In this document: positions 46,131 through 55,837 of the stretch, piece by piece
Layout of the letters: every line of letters starts with the position of its first letter
Position numbering within the stretch: the stretch's first letter is position 1
Source of the DNA: Mesorhizobium sp. CA8
GTDB taxonomy: Bacteria > Pseudomonadota > Alphaproteobacteria > Rhizobiales > Rhizobiaceae
DNA: 64,000 bases
NCBI RefSeq assembly: GCF_020164955.1
Contig: NZ_JAIUHG010000001.1
Location: 434,001-498,000, forward strand
Reading direction: 5' to 3'
The notes under the pieces: model-generated
Seen by the model: only the letters and a program-made list of their open reading frames with translations
What the model was told of the DNA's origin: nothing
The model's database searches: none
Translations under genes and position numbers: made by a program

Positions 46131-48494
46131 TTAGAAGCGGGTCGCGATACCGAAGTTGAATTCCTGCGTTTTGTCGGTCGGCTCTTTCTTGACCGGGATC
46201 GCATAGTCGATGCGGATCGGGCCGAACGGCGAAGCCCACATCAGGCCGACACCGACCGAAGCGCGAAGCTTCATGCCTGTTGAGGACGGATCGACGCCGA
46301 CAAGGTTGTTGCCATAGAGCGTCGCTGCATCCGCAAAGACGGCGCCACGCAGGCCGAAGCTCTCCGGAATGACGGGCAGTGGGAACTGAGCTTCAGCCGA
46401 GGCATTGAAGTAGGTCGTGCCACCGAGATGGTCGCCACTGCCTCCGCTAGCCACGGGACCAATACCGCCATACTCAAAACCGCGGATCATGCGGTCGTTG
46501 CTCTGGAAATAGTCAAAGACACGCAGATCGTTGCTGCCATAGGCCGCAAGATAGCCCGCGCCGCCCGAAACGAGGCCGACCAGGTCGAGCTGCTCTGACA
46601 AGGTCTGGTAAACACTGGCACGCCCGGTCACCTTCACCCACTTGGCATCGCCGCCGAGGCCGGCAAATTCGGTGGTACCGGTGATGTAGAGACCCTCATG
46701 CGGGTTCTTCATGTCGTCGATAGTGTTGTAGACAAGACCCAAGCTGACCGATGACTTCAGCCACGGGCTTTCTGCGATACCAGCTTGAATTGCGTCCGAA
46801 ACATCACACTTCGCAGGGTCTAGCACACCGTTGGTCAAGCAATGGTCTGGGTAATCATACTTTTCCTGCGAGATGTTGTACGCCAGCTGCGTCGAAATGC
46901 TGTCGGTGATCGGCAGGCCGAAGCGAATGGTCGCGCCGGTGACGTCGGTGTCGTAGTGGTCATACTCGCGGGTCGACTTGTAAATGTCGAAGCCCGCCGC
47001 GATGCGCCGGCCGAGGAAGTAAGGCTCGGTGAAGGAAACAGCGAAGTCGCGCGAATGCTTGCCGCCGCCGGCCGACAGCTTGATGTATTGGCCGCGTCCG
47101 AGGAAGTTGCGCTCCGTGATCGAGCCTTCGATCGACGGGCCGGGCGTGTCGCCGCCGGTCGAATAGCCGGCGCCGACCGAGAATTCGCCGGTCGACTTCT
47201 CGACCACGTTGACCACCAGCACGACCTGGTCAGGCGCCGAGCCCGGAACCGTCGAGATATCGACGGACTGGAAATAATCAAGGGCTTCCAGCCGCTTCTT
47301 CGCGCGCTGGATGAGAACCTGGTTGAAGGCGTCGCCCTCGCTGACATCGAATTCGCGACGGATGACATAGTCGCGCGTGCGGTCGTTGCCGCGGATTTCG
47401 ATGCGCTCGATATAGGCCTTGGTGCCCTGGTCGATGGTGTAGACGACCGAAATGGTGTGGTTCTCGAAGTTGCGGTCGCCGCGCGGCGTCACTTGGGCGA
47501 AAGCATAGCCCGAGCCCGCGACCTTCTCGGTCAAGGCGACGATCGAATCCTCGACGTCCTTGGCGTTGTAGACGTCGCCCTTATGGGTCTCGACTGCGGA
47601 TTCCAGCGACTTCGAGTCCACCTCGGGAATGGTGCTTTCCACGCTGACGTCGCCGAACGTGTAGCGGTCGCCTTCCTGCACGGTGATGGTGACCGTGTAT
47701 TTGTTGGTGGTGTCGTCGAGCTCGCCGACGGCCGAGACGACCTGGAAGTCGGCATAACCGTGATTGTAGTAGAAGCGGCGCAGCAGCTCCTGGTCGGCGC
47801 GGAGCTTGTCCTCGTCATAGACGTCGTCGCGCAGCACGAAGGACAGCCAGGACGAGCGCTTGGTGTTGATGACATCCGACAGGCGGCGGCTGGAAAAAGC
47901 GTGGTTGCCAACGAAATTGATCGCAGCAATCTGGGTGCGGCCGCCTTCATTGATGTTGAAGACCACGTTCACGCGGTTGTCGCCGAGATCCATGACCTGC
48001 GTGGTCACCGCGGCATCGTCACGACCGATGCGCTTGTAGGCCGTCTTGATCGCCTCGACATCGGCGTCCAGCGTCTGCTGCGAGAAGGTTGCACGCGGCT
48101 TCAGCTGGATACCCATCTGAAGCGCGTTGTCCTTGATCTTCTTGTTGCCCTGGAACAGGACCTGGTTGACGACCTTGTATTCGGAAACCTTGACGACCAG
48201 GCTCGAACCGACTTGGTTGATCCGGACGTCCGAGAACAGCCCGGTGCCGAACAGCGCCTTGACGGCGTCGTCGATATCGGAGCTGGAGAAAGGCTTGCCC
48301 GGCTTGATCGCGATATAATTGCGGATCGTCTCGGCATCGACGCGCTGGTTGCCGCTGACCTCTACCCGCGAAATGACCGCGGCTTCGGCCACGGATGTGG
48401 CGGCCAACTGCACTGCGAGCGCGCCTGGCATGACCAGAGCGGCGGACAAAGCCGCCGCGGAAGCGGCGCTCAGAAACTTGGATGCTGCCTTCAT
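46131..48494 (-). CDS. bamA: Outer-membrane protein assembly factor BamA
   Basis: A 787-residue Omp85 protein that inserts beta-barrel proteins into the outer membrane. A signal peptide (FLSAASAAALSAALVMPGAL) is followed by five POTRA domains (from about ISRVEVSGNQRVDAETIRNY to TKAYIERIEIRGNDRTRDYV) and a 16-strand barrel (GEFSVGAGYSTGGDTPGPSI, ASPFGPIRIDYAIPVKKEPT). The end is the beta-signal ATRF. ATG 48494 is preferred; GTG 48527 is possible but would extend the signal peptide with basic residues. It lies between rseP and lpxD. Confidence 0.96.
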   Translation of the reverse strand: MKAASKFLSAASAAALSAALVMPGALAVQLAATSVAEAAVISRVEVSGNQRVDAETIRNYIAIKPGKPFSSSDIDDAVKALFGTGLFSDVRINQVGSSLVVKVSEYKVVNQVLFQGNKKIKDNALQMGIQLKPRATFSQQTLDADVEAIKTAYKRIGRDDAAVTTQVMDLGDNRVNVVFNINEGGRTQIAAINFVGNHAFSSRRLSDVINTKRSSWLSFVLRDDVYDEDKLRADQELLRRFYYNHGYADFQVVSAVGELDDTTNKYTVTITVQEGDRYTFGDVSVESTIPEVDSKSLESAVETHKGDVYNAKDVEDSIVALTEKVAGSGYAFAQVTPRGDRNFENHTISVVYTIDQGTKAYIERIEIRGNDRTRDYVIRREFDVSEGDAFNQVLIQRAKKRLEALDYFQSVDISTVPGSAPDQVVLVVNVVEKSTGEFSVGAGYSTGGDTPGPSIEGSITERNFLGRGQYIKLSAGGGKHSRDFAVSFTEPYFLGRRIAAGFDIYKSTREYDHYDTDVTGATIRFGLPITDSISTQLAYNISQEKYDYPDHCLTNGVLDPAKCDVSDAIQAGIAESPWLKSSVSLGLVYNTIDDMKNPHEGLYITGTTEFAGLGGDAKWVKVTGRASVYQTLSEQLDLVGLVSGGAGYLAAYGSNDLRVFDYFQSNDRMIRGFEYGGIGPVASGGSGDHLGGTTYFNASAEAQFPLPVIPESFGLRGAVFADAATLYGNNLVGVDPSSTGMKLRASVGVGLMWASPFGPIRIDYAIPVKKEPTDKTQEFNFGIATRF

Positions 48495-48712
48495 CGGGCT
48501 TTTGTACCTTTTTCTCGTAGTCCCCACGGCGAGAAAACCGGACGTGCGGTATTTTCCCGTACCGTATTAACCGGATTTTCCCTACACGCAAGGCTCCCGG
48601 TTAATTTGTATTTACTTAACCGTACCGCGTGGCTTTCGCGTCACGCATATCCCCACGCATGGTAAACGGCATCTCAATACGACCGGCGCTGAAGCCAAAT
48701 TTCTTCATGATT

Positions 48713-49855
48713 TCAGCACCCAAACAGATCGTTCCAAAAGACGAAGCCCATGAAGCCGAGCACCAGGAACAGCCCGGTCCGATAGGCCATCTCCATCATT
48801 CGCTCCGAAACGGGCCGCCTAATGACGGCCTCCACGCCGTAGAACAACAGGTGGCCGCCGTCGAGAGGGGGAATCGGCAGGAGATTGAGAAATCCTATTC
48901 CGACTGACAGAAATGCAACAAGCTGCACCAGCCACTCGAAGCCGAGCTTGGCTGCCTGACCCGACATCTTCGCGATCTTGATCGGGCCGCCCAACTGGCA
49001 TTTGTCCTCGCGCCCAAGCGCAAAGCGCTGCAGGAATTGGCCGGTGCGCTCGATCACATGCCCGGTTTCTTCGACCGCCGCCACCACGGCGCCGGCCGGC
49101 GTATAGGAGATCAGGCGCGGCTGGCCGAGCTCGGCGTTGTTGACGACTCCGATCACCGCGACCTTGACCTTGTTGCCCAGCGCATCCTGCTGCTCCATGG
49201 GCTCCGGGGTCGCCGTAACGTCGATTTCCTTGCCGTCGCGCAGCATGGTGAAGGTGATGGCGTCGCCCGCCCGGCCCGAAACCAGCCGCTGCACGTCGGC
49301 GAAGGTCTCCACCTTGCTGCCGTCGACTCTAACGAATCGGTCGCCCGGCTGGATTCCGGCTTTCTGCGCCGGGCTGCCGGCGGTCACTTCGGCCACCGTC
49401 GGCTCCAAGACCGGGCGGCCATAGAGAGAAAACAGCACCGCAAACACGGCAATCGTCAGCAGGAAATTGAAAAGCGGGCCCGCGACGACAGTGGCGGCGC
49501 GCTTCCAGATGGGTTGCGTGTGAAAGGCGACCGCGCGCTCGGCTTCCGTCAGCGATTCGAGCCCTTCCGTGCTCGGCTGGCTCGACGTCGCATTCATGTC
49601 GCCGACGAATTTGACGTAGCCGCCAAGCGGAATGGCGCAAAGCTTCCAGCGCGTGCCGCGGCGGTCGTAAAAACCGAAGAGCTCAGGGCCGAAGCCGATG
49701 GAAAAAGCCTTTACGCCGATGCCGCACCAGCGGCCGATCAGATAGTGGCCCATCTCGTGGACGAACACGACCACGGTCAGCACGAACAAAAACGGCACGA
49801 GCGTGCCAAGGACGAAGCCTTGTGTGCTGAAGACCGCGTGAAAGATGTCGTTCAA
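48713..49855 (-). CDS. rseP: RIP metalloprotease RseP
   Basis: A 380-residue site-2 intramembrane protease. The zinc motif HEMGH (HExxH) lies in the first helix (VLTVVVFVHEMGHYLIGRWC), and the third ligand Asp is in IPPLDGGHLLF. One PDZ domain is present (AQKAGIQPGDRFVRVDGSKV). The substrate may be an anti-sigma factor or remnant signal peptides. Start MNDIFHAVFSTQGF. Located between cdsA and bamA, as in most proteobacteria. Confidence 0.95.
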   Translation of the reverse strand: MNDIFHAVFSTQGFVLGTLVPFLFVLTVVVFVHEMGHYLIGRWCGIGVKAFSIGFGPELFGFYDRRGTRWKLCAIPLGGYVKFVGDMNATSSQPSTEGLESLTEAERAVAFHTQPIWKRAATVVAGPLFNFLLTIAVFAVLFSLYGRPVLEPTVAEVTAGSPAQKAGIQPGDRFVRVDGSKVETFADVQRLVSGRAGDAITFTMLRDGKEIDVTATPEPMEQQDALGNKVKVAVIGVVNNAELGQPRLISYTPAGAVVAAVEETGHVIERTGQFLQRFALGREDKCQLGGPIKIAKMSGQAAKLGFEWLVQLVAFLSVGIGFLNLLPIPPLDGGHLLFYGVEAVIRRPVSERMMEMAYRTGLFLVLGFMGFVFWNDLFGC

Positions 49856-49959
49856 GTCATGCCCTCAAATTCGCCCGCACGCGACATTCCACCGCGACTG
49901 TGGCATCAATCCGGGCGAATCGGTGGCGCGCGCCATTTTTCGCCTTACTGCTGTGTCGT

Positions 49960-50775
49960 TCAGTTTGGAAAAAGCCCCAATGCCGGATGCTCGGCGCCCG
50001 CCGCGACCCAGCCTATGACGTACAGCGCGAACGCCGCCGCGACAAGCCCGTCCACCCTGTCCATGACGCCGCCATGGCCGGGAATGAGATTGCTGGAATC
50101 CTTGGCGCCGTGCCGGCGCTTGACCCATGATTCGAACAGATCGCCGATCTGCGAAACGATCGAGAGAGCGAGCGCGACGAGGCCAAGCTGGACAAGATTG
50201 CCGGCGCCGGCCGCGATTGCGAGCAAAACTCCGGCGATAACGCCGCCCACCGCGCCACCCAGCGCGCCGCTCTGGGTCTTGCCGGGCGAGATCGAGGGCG
50301 CGAGCTTCGGGCCGCCGACCGCGCGGCCGACGAAATAGGCCGCTATATCGGTCGCCCAGACCACCGCGAACAGGAAGAGAATCGCAATCAGCCCGGAATG
50401 ATTGTCGTCGCGGAGATAGGCGAGCGAAAGGCCGGAAAGAGCCGCGTAGGCCAGCCCGGAAGCTTCCCAAGGCGCTGCCCCCCTGATCCGGGCGACAATG
50501 GCCGCGACCGCCACAAGGATTGCGACAAGGAGGAGCAGCCACAAGGCCGGCAGGCCGACGATCAGCGCGCCGATGAAGATCACAATCAGCGCTTCCGGCA
50601 GGAAGCCGAGCGCCGCGCCGTTGCCGGGGCGCGCCATGCGCGTCCATTCATAGAAGATCAGCGCCGCTATTCCTGCGCAGAACAGCCGGAACGGCAATCC
50701 GCCGAACCAGGTGAGCGCAAGCGTCAGAGCCGCCATCACGACTGCCGAGATGACGCGCTGCTGGAGGTTGCTCAT
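49960..50775 (-). CDS. cdsA: Phosphatidate cytidylyltransferase
   Basis: A 271-residue membrane enzyme making CDP-diacylglycerol from CTP and phosphatidic acid, the branch point of phospholipid synthesis. The family signature near the C-terminus is complete: SIVSQIGDLFESWVKRRHGA followed by KDSSNLIPGHGGVMDRVDGL. About eight helices are seen. ATG 50775 (MSNLQQRVISAVVMAALTLA). The gap to uppS is 12 bp, to rseP 104 bp. Confidence 0.96.
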   Translation of the reverse strand: MSNLQQRVISAVVMAALTLALTWFGGLPFRLFCAGIAALIFYEWTRMARPGNGAALGFLPEALIVIFIGALIVGLPALWLLLLVAILVAVAAIVARIRGAAPWEASGLAYAALSGLSLAYLRDDNHSGLIAILFLFAVVWATDIAAYFVGRAVGGPKLAPSISPGKTQSGALGGAVGGVIAGVLLAIAAGAGNLVQLGLVALALSIVSQIGDLFESWVKRRHGAKDSSNLIPGHGGVMDRVDGLVAAAFALYVIGWVAAGAEHPALGLFPN

Positions 50776-50787
50776 TCCTGGCCGCGC

Positions 50788-51507
50788 CTAAAGCGCGACA
50801 TCGCGGGCGGTGAGCCCGCCGAAGCGTCGTTCACGGCCGGCAAAGTCGCGCAGGGCATCGGCCAGATGCTCGCGGCTGAAGTCCGGCCAATAGCAAGGCA
50901 GGAAGACAAGCTCGCTATAGGCGGCCTGCCAGAGAAGGAAGTTCGACAGCCTGAGCTCGCCGCTGGTGCGGATCACCAGTTCGGGATCGGGAATGCCCTG
51001 TGTGTCAAGCGACGCCGCGAAGCTTTCGGCCGTGATCGCGTCGCTCGCCATGTCGCCGCGCGCGACGGCATCCGCCAGTGTGCGAGCGGTGCGCACGATC
51101 TCGTCGCGGCCGCCATAGTTGAAGGCGATCACCAGCGTCAGCGCCTCGTTGCCGGCGGTCAGCGATTCGGCGTCCTGCAGCAGCCCTCTGATGTCGGGTT
51201 GCAGACCTTCCTTGTCGCCGATCACCCTCACCCGCACCCCGTTCTGATGCAGTTCGGCGAGATCGCGGCGGATGAACAGCTTCAAAAGACCCATGAGGTC
51301 GCTGACCTCGGATTTCGGCCGCGACCAGTTCTCGGAGGAAAAGGCGTAGACGGTCAGGTAGGAGACGCCGAGTTCTGGTGCGGCGCGGACCGTCTGGCGC
51401 AGAGCCTCGACGCCGGCGCGGTGCCCGGCAAGGCGCGGCAGACCGCGCGCCTTGGCCCAGCGTCCGTTTCCATCCATGATGATCGCGACATGCGCAGGCG
51501 TTGCCAT
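50788..51507 (-). CDS. uppS: Undecaprenyl pyrophosphate synthase
   Basis: A 239-residue cis-prenyltransferase making the C55 lipid carrier for peptidoglycan and O-chain synthesis. The catalytic N-terminus is intact: [20 protein letters not shown], then [12 protein letters not shown]. Further marks are [20 protein letters not shown] and the [20 protein letters not shown] region with the conserved RTSGE. Between frr and cdsA in the usual order. Confidence 0.97.
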   Translation of the reverse strand: MATPAHVAIIMDGNGRWAKARGLPRLAGHRAGVEALRQTVRAAPELGVSYLTVYAFSSENWSRPKSEVSDLMGLLKLFIRRDLAELHQNGVRVRVIGDKEGLQPDIRGLLQDAESLTAGNEALTLVIAFNYGGRDEIVRTARTLADAVARGDMASDAITAESFAASLDTQGIPDPELVIRTSGELRLSNFLLWQAAYSELVFLPCYWPDFSREHLADALRDFAGRERRFGGLTARDVAL

Positions 51508-51536
51508 AGTCTCGCTTTCGAGCCGGAAACCCGACC

Positions 51537-52091
51537 CTAAACCTGCATGATTTCAGCTTCCTTATCGGAAAGCAGGTGATCGATGGTGCTGATCATCTCG
51601 TCGGTCAGCTTCTGGACCTGGTCGGACCGCTTGCGCTGGTCGTCTTCGCTGATGGTGCCGTCCTTCTCAGCCTTCTTGAGGAAATCCATGCCGTCTCGGC
51701 GGACATGGCGCACCGCGACGCGCGCGTTCTCGGCATAACCATGCGAAATCTTGACCAGTTCCTTACGGCGCTGCTCGTTGAGCTCGGGCAGCGGGATCCT
51801 CAGCGTGGTGCCGTCGACGATCGGGTTGAAGCCCAGATTGGCTTCGCGGATGGCGCGGTCGACCGCGCTGACCATCGACTTGTCCCAGACCGATACCGAA
51901 ATCATGCGCGGCTCCGGCACCGAGACATTGGCGACCTGGTTGATCGGCATCGCCGTGCCGTAGGCCTGCACCTGGACGGCGTCGAGCAGGTTGCTTGAGG
52001 CCCGGCCGGTGCGCAGCGAAGCCAGGTCATGCTTGAAGGCGGCGATCGCCCCGTCCATGCGTCGCTTCAGGTCTTCGTACTCGCCACTCAT
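51537..52091 (-). CDS. frr: Ribosome recycling factor
   Basis: A 184-residue factor that splits post-termination ribosomes together with EF-G. Family motifs: [40 protein letters not shown], then [20 protein letters not shown] and the final [26 protein letters not shown] lies six bases before ATG 52091, so that start is chosen over ATG 52097, which has no spacing from the site. Confidence 0.96.
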   Translation of the reverse strand: MSGEYEDLKRRMDGAIAAFKHDLASLRTGRASSNLLDAVQVQAYGTAMPINQVANVSVPEPRMISVSVWDKSMVSAVDRAIREANLGFNPIVDGTTLRIPLPELNEQRRKELVKISHGYAENARVAVRHVRRDGMDFLKKAEKDGTISEDDQRKRSDQVQKLTDEMISTIDHLLSDKEAEIMQV

Positions 52092-52181
52092 GATCATCTC
52101 CTCGACCCGTTCGCCGGGTTCACTGTTTCTATCGTCGTTCGGTTCGCGGTTCCGTAGTCGCTCAACGAATCCTGGCGCCTG

Positions 52182-52904
52182 TTACTTGTCCGTGACGACC
52201 GTGCAATGGCCGCCGCCTCTCAGAATATCGCCGAAACCACCTTTTTCGTGGATCGAATAGACGATTATCGGAATGTTGTTTTCGCGCGCAAGTGCAATCG
52301 CTGCCGTATCCATGATCGCAAGCCCGCGCTTAATGACTTCGGCGTGGCTGATGCGGTCGAAGCGGACAGCGTTCGGGTCTTTCTTGGGATCGGCCGAATA
52401 GACCCCGTCGACCTGCGTGCCCTTGAACAGCGCATCGGCGCCGATCTCGGCGGCGCGAAGGGCCGCGGCCGAATCGGTGGTGAAGAACGGATTGCCGGTG
52501 CCGCCGGCGAAGATGACCACCTTGCCCTGGTTCATATAGGCCGTCGCCTGGCGCTGGGAAAAGCTCTCGCAAAGTTCCGGCATGGCTATAGCCGAAAGCA
52601 CGACGGCATCGACGCCGATCTTGTTGAGCGAGGTGCGCAGCGCCAGCGAATTGATGACGGTGGCGAGCATGCCCATGTGGTCGCCGGTGACACGGTCGCC
52701 GCCCTTCGAGGCGACGGCCACGCCGCGAAAAATGTTGCCGCCGCCGATGACGACGCCCACTTCGACGCCCAGCGCGCGCGCCTCGGCAATGTCGGCGGCG
52801 ATGCGGTCGACCACCGAGACGTCGATGCCGAAATGCTGCTCGCCCATCAACGCTTCGCCGGAAGCTTTCAGCACGACACGTCGATAGAGGGGCTTCACCG
52901 TCAT
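52182..52904 (-). CDS. pyrH: Uridylate kinase
   Basis: A 240-residue amino-acid-kinase-fold enzyme phosphorylating UMP to UDP. Motifs: RVVLKASGEALMG, VVIGGGNIFRG, GDHMGMLATVINSLALRTSL, VIFAGGTGNPFFTTDSAAAL and KGTQVDGVYSADPKKDPNAV. ATG 52904 (MTVKPLYRRVVLK) behind CGAGGA is chosen over a longer form reaching 52976. In most alphaproteobacteria tsf lies directly upstream; here three accessory genes intervene. Confidence 0.97.
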   Translation of the reverse strand: MTVKPLYRRVVLKASGEALMGEQHFGIDVSVVDRIAADIAEARALGVEVGVVIGGGNIFRGVAVASKGGDRVTGDHMGMLATVINSLALRTSLNKIGVDAVVLSAIAMPELCESFSQRQATAYMNQGKVVIFAGGTGNPFFTTDSAAALRAAEIGADALFKGTQVDGVYSADPKKDPNAVRFDRISHAEVIKRGLAIMDTAAIALARENNIPIIVYSIHEKGGFGDILRGGGHCTVVTDK

Positions 52905-53070
52905 CTCATTCCTCGAAATATCGGCGCGGCAAATTTGGAGGCAAACCGCCCCCGCTTCATCCGGCGATGCTGTCATGACGGGTTGACCCGATACACGAAG
53001 GGCGCGGCGATGTCACGCCGCGCCCTCGTGCAAAATTCGAAGGCTTTTTCGATCAGTTGCCGTCTTTCGA

Positions 53071-54180
53071 TCAGTTGCTTGAGATGCTGACCGCCTCGCC
53101 TTCGATGATAACCGCAGGCGAATAACCGGCCGGCTTGTCGCCCGTCACCGCGCCGCCGGTCACCCGGACCTGGATCTCGGGGCCGAAATAGGAATGCGGG
53201 AACGGCGCAGGCGTGGCGCTGACCTTTTCCAGCCGAGCGCGAAGCTCTGCGGGAATCGAAAAATCGAGCGCGCCAAGATTATCCTCGAGCTGGTTGAGCT
53301 TCGTCGCTCCGAGGATGACGGAGGCGATGCCGGGCTGCGTCGCCACCCAGTTGAGCGCGACCTGGGCCATGCTGCGGCCGAGTTCGGCCGCCACCTTCTC
53401 GAGCTCCGCGACGATCGCCCAATTGCGGTCGCTGAACTTCTGGAAGCTGGGATGCGTGGTGTTGCGGAAACCGTCGAGCCTGCCGGCGTTTCCGGCTTGG
53501 GTCGGCCTGTATTTGCCGCTGAGCAGGCCGCTGGCCAAAGGGCTCCACACCATGATGCCCGCGCCATGACGGATGGCGAAAGGCACATATTCATGTTCGA
53601 TGGCGCGCTCGGCGAGCGAATATTCGAGCTGCAGCGCCGAGACCGGCTCATAGCCGCGCAATTCGGCGATCGCCTGGGCGCGGCCGGCATACCAGGCCGG
53701 CACGTCGGAGAGGCCGATATGGCGCACCTTTCCGGCGCGAACGAGGTCGTCCAGCGTGCGCAGCACCTCCTCGGCCGGAGTGATCCTGTCCCAGACATGC
53801 AGAAGGTAAAGATCGATATAGTCGGTGCCGAGCCGTTTCAGCGAGGCGTCCACGGCCCGCATGATGTTCTTGCGGCCGTTGCCGCCGGCATTCGGATTGC
53901 CGGCTTCGGAATTCATGGTGAATTTGGTGGCGATGACCGCCTTGTCCCGCAGGCCGCGCTCGGCGACGAACTCACCGAGCCAGGTCTCGGCAGTGCCGGC
54001 GGTATAAAGGTCCGCCGTATCGAAGAAGTTGCCTCCCGCTTCGACATAGGCGTCGAACATCGCGCGGGCTGTGTCCCTGTCCGCGCCCCAGCCCCATTCG
54101 GTGCCGAAGGTCATGGTGCCGAGCGCCAGCCGGCTGACGCGCAGGCCGCTGTTGCCAAGCGTGTAATAGCTCATGGTCAT
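53071..54180 (-). CDS. Aldo/keto reductase
   Basis: A 369-residue NADPH-dependent reductase. The AKR active site is present: Asp and Tyr in NFFDTADLYTAG, Lys in AVIATKFTMN and His in IDLYLLHVWD. The cofactor end is VALNWVATQPGIASVILGAT. ATG 54180 follows GGAGATCACC. The tail beyond about residue 325 (PAPFPHSYFGPEIQVRVTGG, AGYSPAVIIEGEAVSISSN) is longer than usual. It belongs to an insert between pyrH and tsf, together with a SnoaL-like protein on the same strand and a divergent LysR regulator. Confidence 0.93.
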   Translation of the reverse strand: MTMSYYTLGNSGLRVSRLALGTMTFGTEWGWGADRDTARAMFDAYVEAGGNFFDTADLYTAGTAETWLGEFVAERGLRDKAVIATKFTMNSEAGNPNAGGNGRKNIMRAVDASLKRLGTDYIDLYLLHVWDRITPAEEVLRTLDDLVRAGKVRHIGLSDVPAWYAGRAQAIAELRGYEPVSALQLEYSLAERAIEHEYVPFAIRHGAGIMVWSPLASGLLSGKYRPTQAGNAGRLDGFRNTTHPSFQKFSDRNWAIVAELEKVAAELGRSMAQVALNWVATQPGIASVILGATKLNQLEDNLGALDFSIPAELRARLEKVSATPAPFPHSYFGPEIQVRVTGGAVTGDKPAGYSPAVIIEGEAVSISSN

Positions 54181-54214
54181 GGTGATCTCCGATTCTGAAC
54201 TGATTTGCTGCCGG

Positions 54215-54742
54215 TCACTGGCCGGGGGTCGCCTTGACCCAGGGATTGCCGCGCTCATGCGTCATGCGGAAGGTGAAGCCGTCGACCTTCCAGCCGGCAG
54301 CCGAGCGTGTCAGGTGGTGCTCATAGGTGCCCCAGACTTCCCAGAGCGGGTTGCCATTGCCTTCCATCCGGTTCCAGGCATAACCGTTGGACCGGACAGT
54401 CGCGGCATCGGCTTCGAGCACGACCTGGTGGTTGGTGCGAAGATGCAGGCTGGTCTTGCTGCCTTTGAGGTTGCCCGCCCAGGCGCCGATCAGGTCGTCG
54501 GACGCGATATTGGCCGCGGGCTGCCCGGACAGGCTGCTGAAATCGGCGGTGACACGCTCGGCGAAATAGCTGCGCGCCAGCTTCCAATCCTGCGCATCCA
54601 CCGCGCGGTCGATCGCATCGGCAATGCGGATAACGGTGCGCTCGTCGGCAAGCGCCTGCCAGCCGGCCGGTTCGGCGCCGCCGGCATCGACCGGCGCCAG
54701 TGCCATGCCTGCCGCAAAAGTTACATGTCTCAACACGTTCAT
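54215..54742 (-). CDS. SnoaL/NTF2-like domain protein with export signal
   Basis: A 175-residue protein. A short hydrophobic start (HVTFAAGMALAPVDAGGAE) suggests export. The rest is a SnoaL_4-type alpha+beta barrel: IRIADAIDRAVDAQDWKLAR, YFAERVTADFSSLSG, then NHQVVLEADAATVRSNGYAW and VWGTYEHHLTRSAAGWKVDG. Such barrels bind small ligands; a function here is not known. It is 34 bp upstream of the aldo/keto reductase on the same strand and divergent from the LysR gene. Confidence 0.8.
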   Translation of the reverse strand: MNVLRHVTFAAGMALAPVDAGGAEPAGWQALADERTVIRIADAIDRAVDAQDWKLARSYFAERVTADFSSLSGQPAANIASDDLIGAWAGNLKGSKTSLHLRTNHQVVLEADAATVRSNGYAWNRMEGNGNPLWEVWGTYEHHLTRSAAGWKVDGFTFRMTHERGNPWVKATPGQ

Positions 54743-54856
54743 TTCGCCTCTCCCAGGGCATCAGCCCGCCGCCGATGTGTTGACACCAGTATGAGCTGGC
54801 CCAGGAGTATGGATAAGATTGCATTGTTCGCAAAGACTGTGCGATATCATTCATGA

Positions 54857-55783
54857 ATGGATCGCGATCTGCTCACACACCTGCCGGTCATCGTCGCCGT
54901 GGCGCGCCGCGGCGGCTTCGCGCTTGCCGCGGCTGAGCTCGGCATGAGCCCATCTGCGGTCAGCCACGCGGTCCGGCTGGTGGAAGAGCGCATCGGCCAA
55001 CCGCTCTTTGCGCGTACGACGCGCAGCGTCTCGCTGACGGAAGCCGGCAAAGCGCTGGTGGAGACCGCGGCTCCTGCCCTGCAGGACATCGCCGAGCGGA
55101 TGGATCGCATTCGCGGCGTGAAAGGAAGGCCGGCCGGCCTGCTGAGGATCAACGCCTCCAACATAGCGATCCCCTTGGCGGTGACGCCGGTGGTCGCGGC
55201 GATGGCCGAACGCTATCCCGATGTGACGGTCGAAATCGTTGCCGATCAGGGACTTATCGATATCGTCGGCGAAGGTTTTGACGCCGGCATCCGGCTGGGT
55301 GAAATGATCGCGCAGGACATGGTCACCGTCAGGATGACGCCGCCGTTCAAAGCCGTGATCGTCGCCTCTCCCGCCTATGTCGGAAAGCACGGCCGTCCGC
55401 GCGACGTGGCCGATCTCGCCAATCACAACTGTGTCGGCTACCGGCTGGTTCGGTCCGGCGCGCTTTACCGCTGGGACCTGAACGACAATGGCAAGGATGT
55501 CGTCGTCGAAACGCGCGGCACGGCCACTGTCACGGATTCGCTTGGCGCCATCGATCTGGCGCTGGCCGGCGTCGGGCTCGCCTACGCCTTCGAGCCGCTG
55601 GTGCGCGCCGACCTTGCCGCCGGCCGCCTCGCCCAGATCCTGCCGCAGACGGCGATCGAGGAGCCCGGGCTCTTCCTCTATTTCCCGCGCCGCGCGTCGA
55701 TGGCGCCGAAGCTCAGGGCCTTTATCGATACCGCACAAGAAATCGGCCGGGCATCCATGCGGACACCCGGCCGAGTTGCCTGA
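54857..55783 (+). CDS. LysR-family transcriptional regulator
   Basis: A 308-residue LysR regulator with an N-terminal winged helix (FALAAAELGMSPSAVSHAVR, LFARTTRSVSLTEAGKAL) and a periplasmic-binding-like effector domain (VTVEIVADQGLIDIVGEGFD, LADLANHNCVGYRLVRSGAL). It is transcribed away from the SnoaL/aldo-keto pair with a 114-bp shared promoter region, the classic layout in which LysR controls the neighbouring genes (inference). It is convergent with tsf. Confidence 0.95.
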   Translation: MDRDLLTHLPVIVAVARRGGFALAAAELGMSPSAVSHAVRLVEERIGQPLFARTTRSVSLTEAGKALVETAAPALQDIAERMDRIRGVKGRPAGLLRINASNIAIPLAVTPVVAAMAERYPDVTVEIVADQGLIDIVGEGFDAGIRLGEMIAQDMVTVRMTPPFKAVIVASPAYVGKHGRPRDVADLANHNCVGYRLVRSGALYRWDLNDNGKDVVVETRGTATVTDSLGAIDLALAGVGLAYAFEPLVRADLAAGRLAQILPQTAIEEPGLFLYFPRRASMAPKLRAFIDTAQEIGRASMRTPGRVA

Positions 55784-55837
55784 GCTCGTGAGCTCTTCAC
55801 CTTAAGGGAAACGCTGCGCGATTCCCTTGGATCAGAG

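Noticed and set aside
55804-55828. AAGGGAA/TTCCCTT hairpin after tsf as a terminator
   Set aside because: Seven pairs with an 11-base loop and no T-run on either side; too weak to call.
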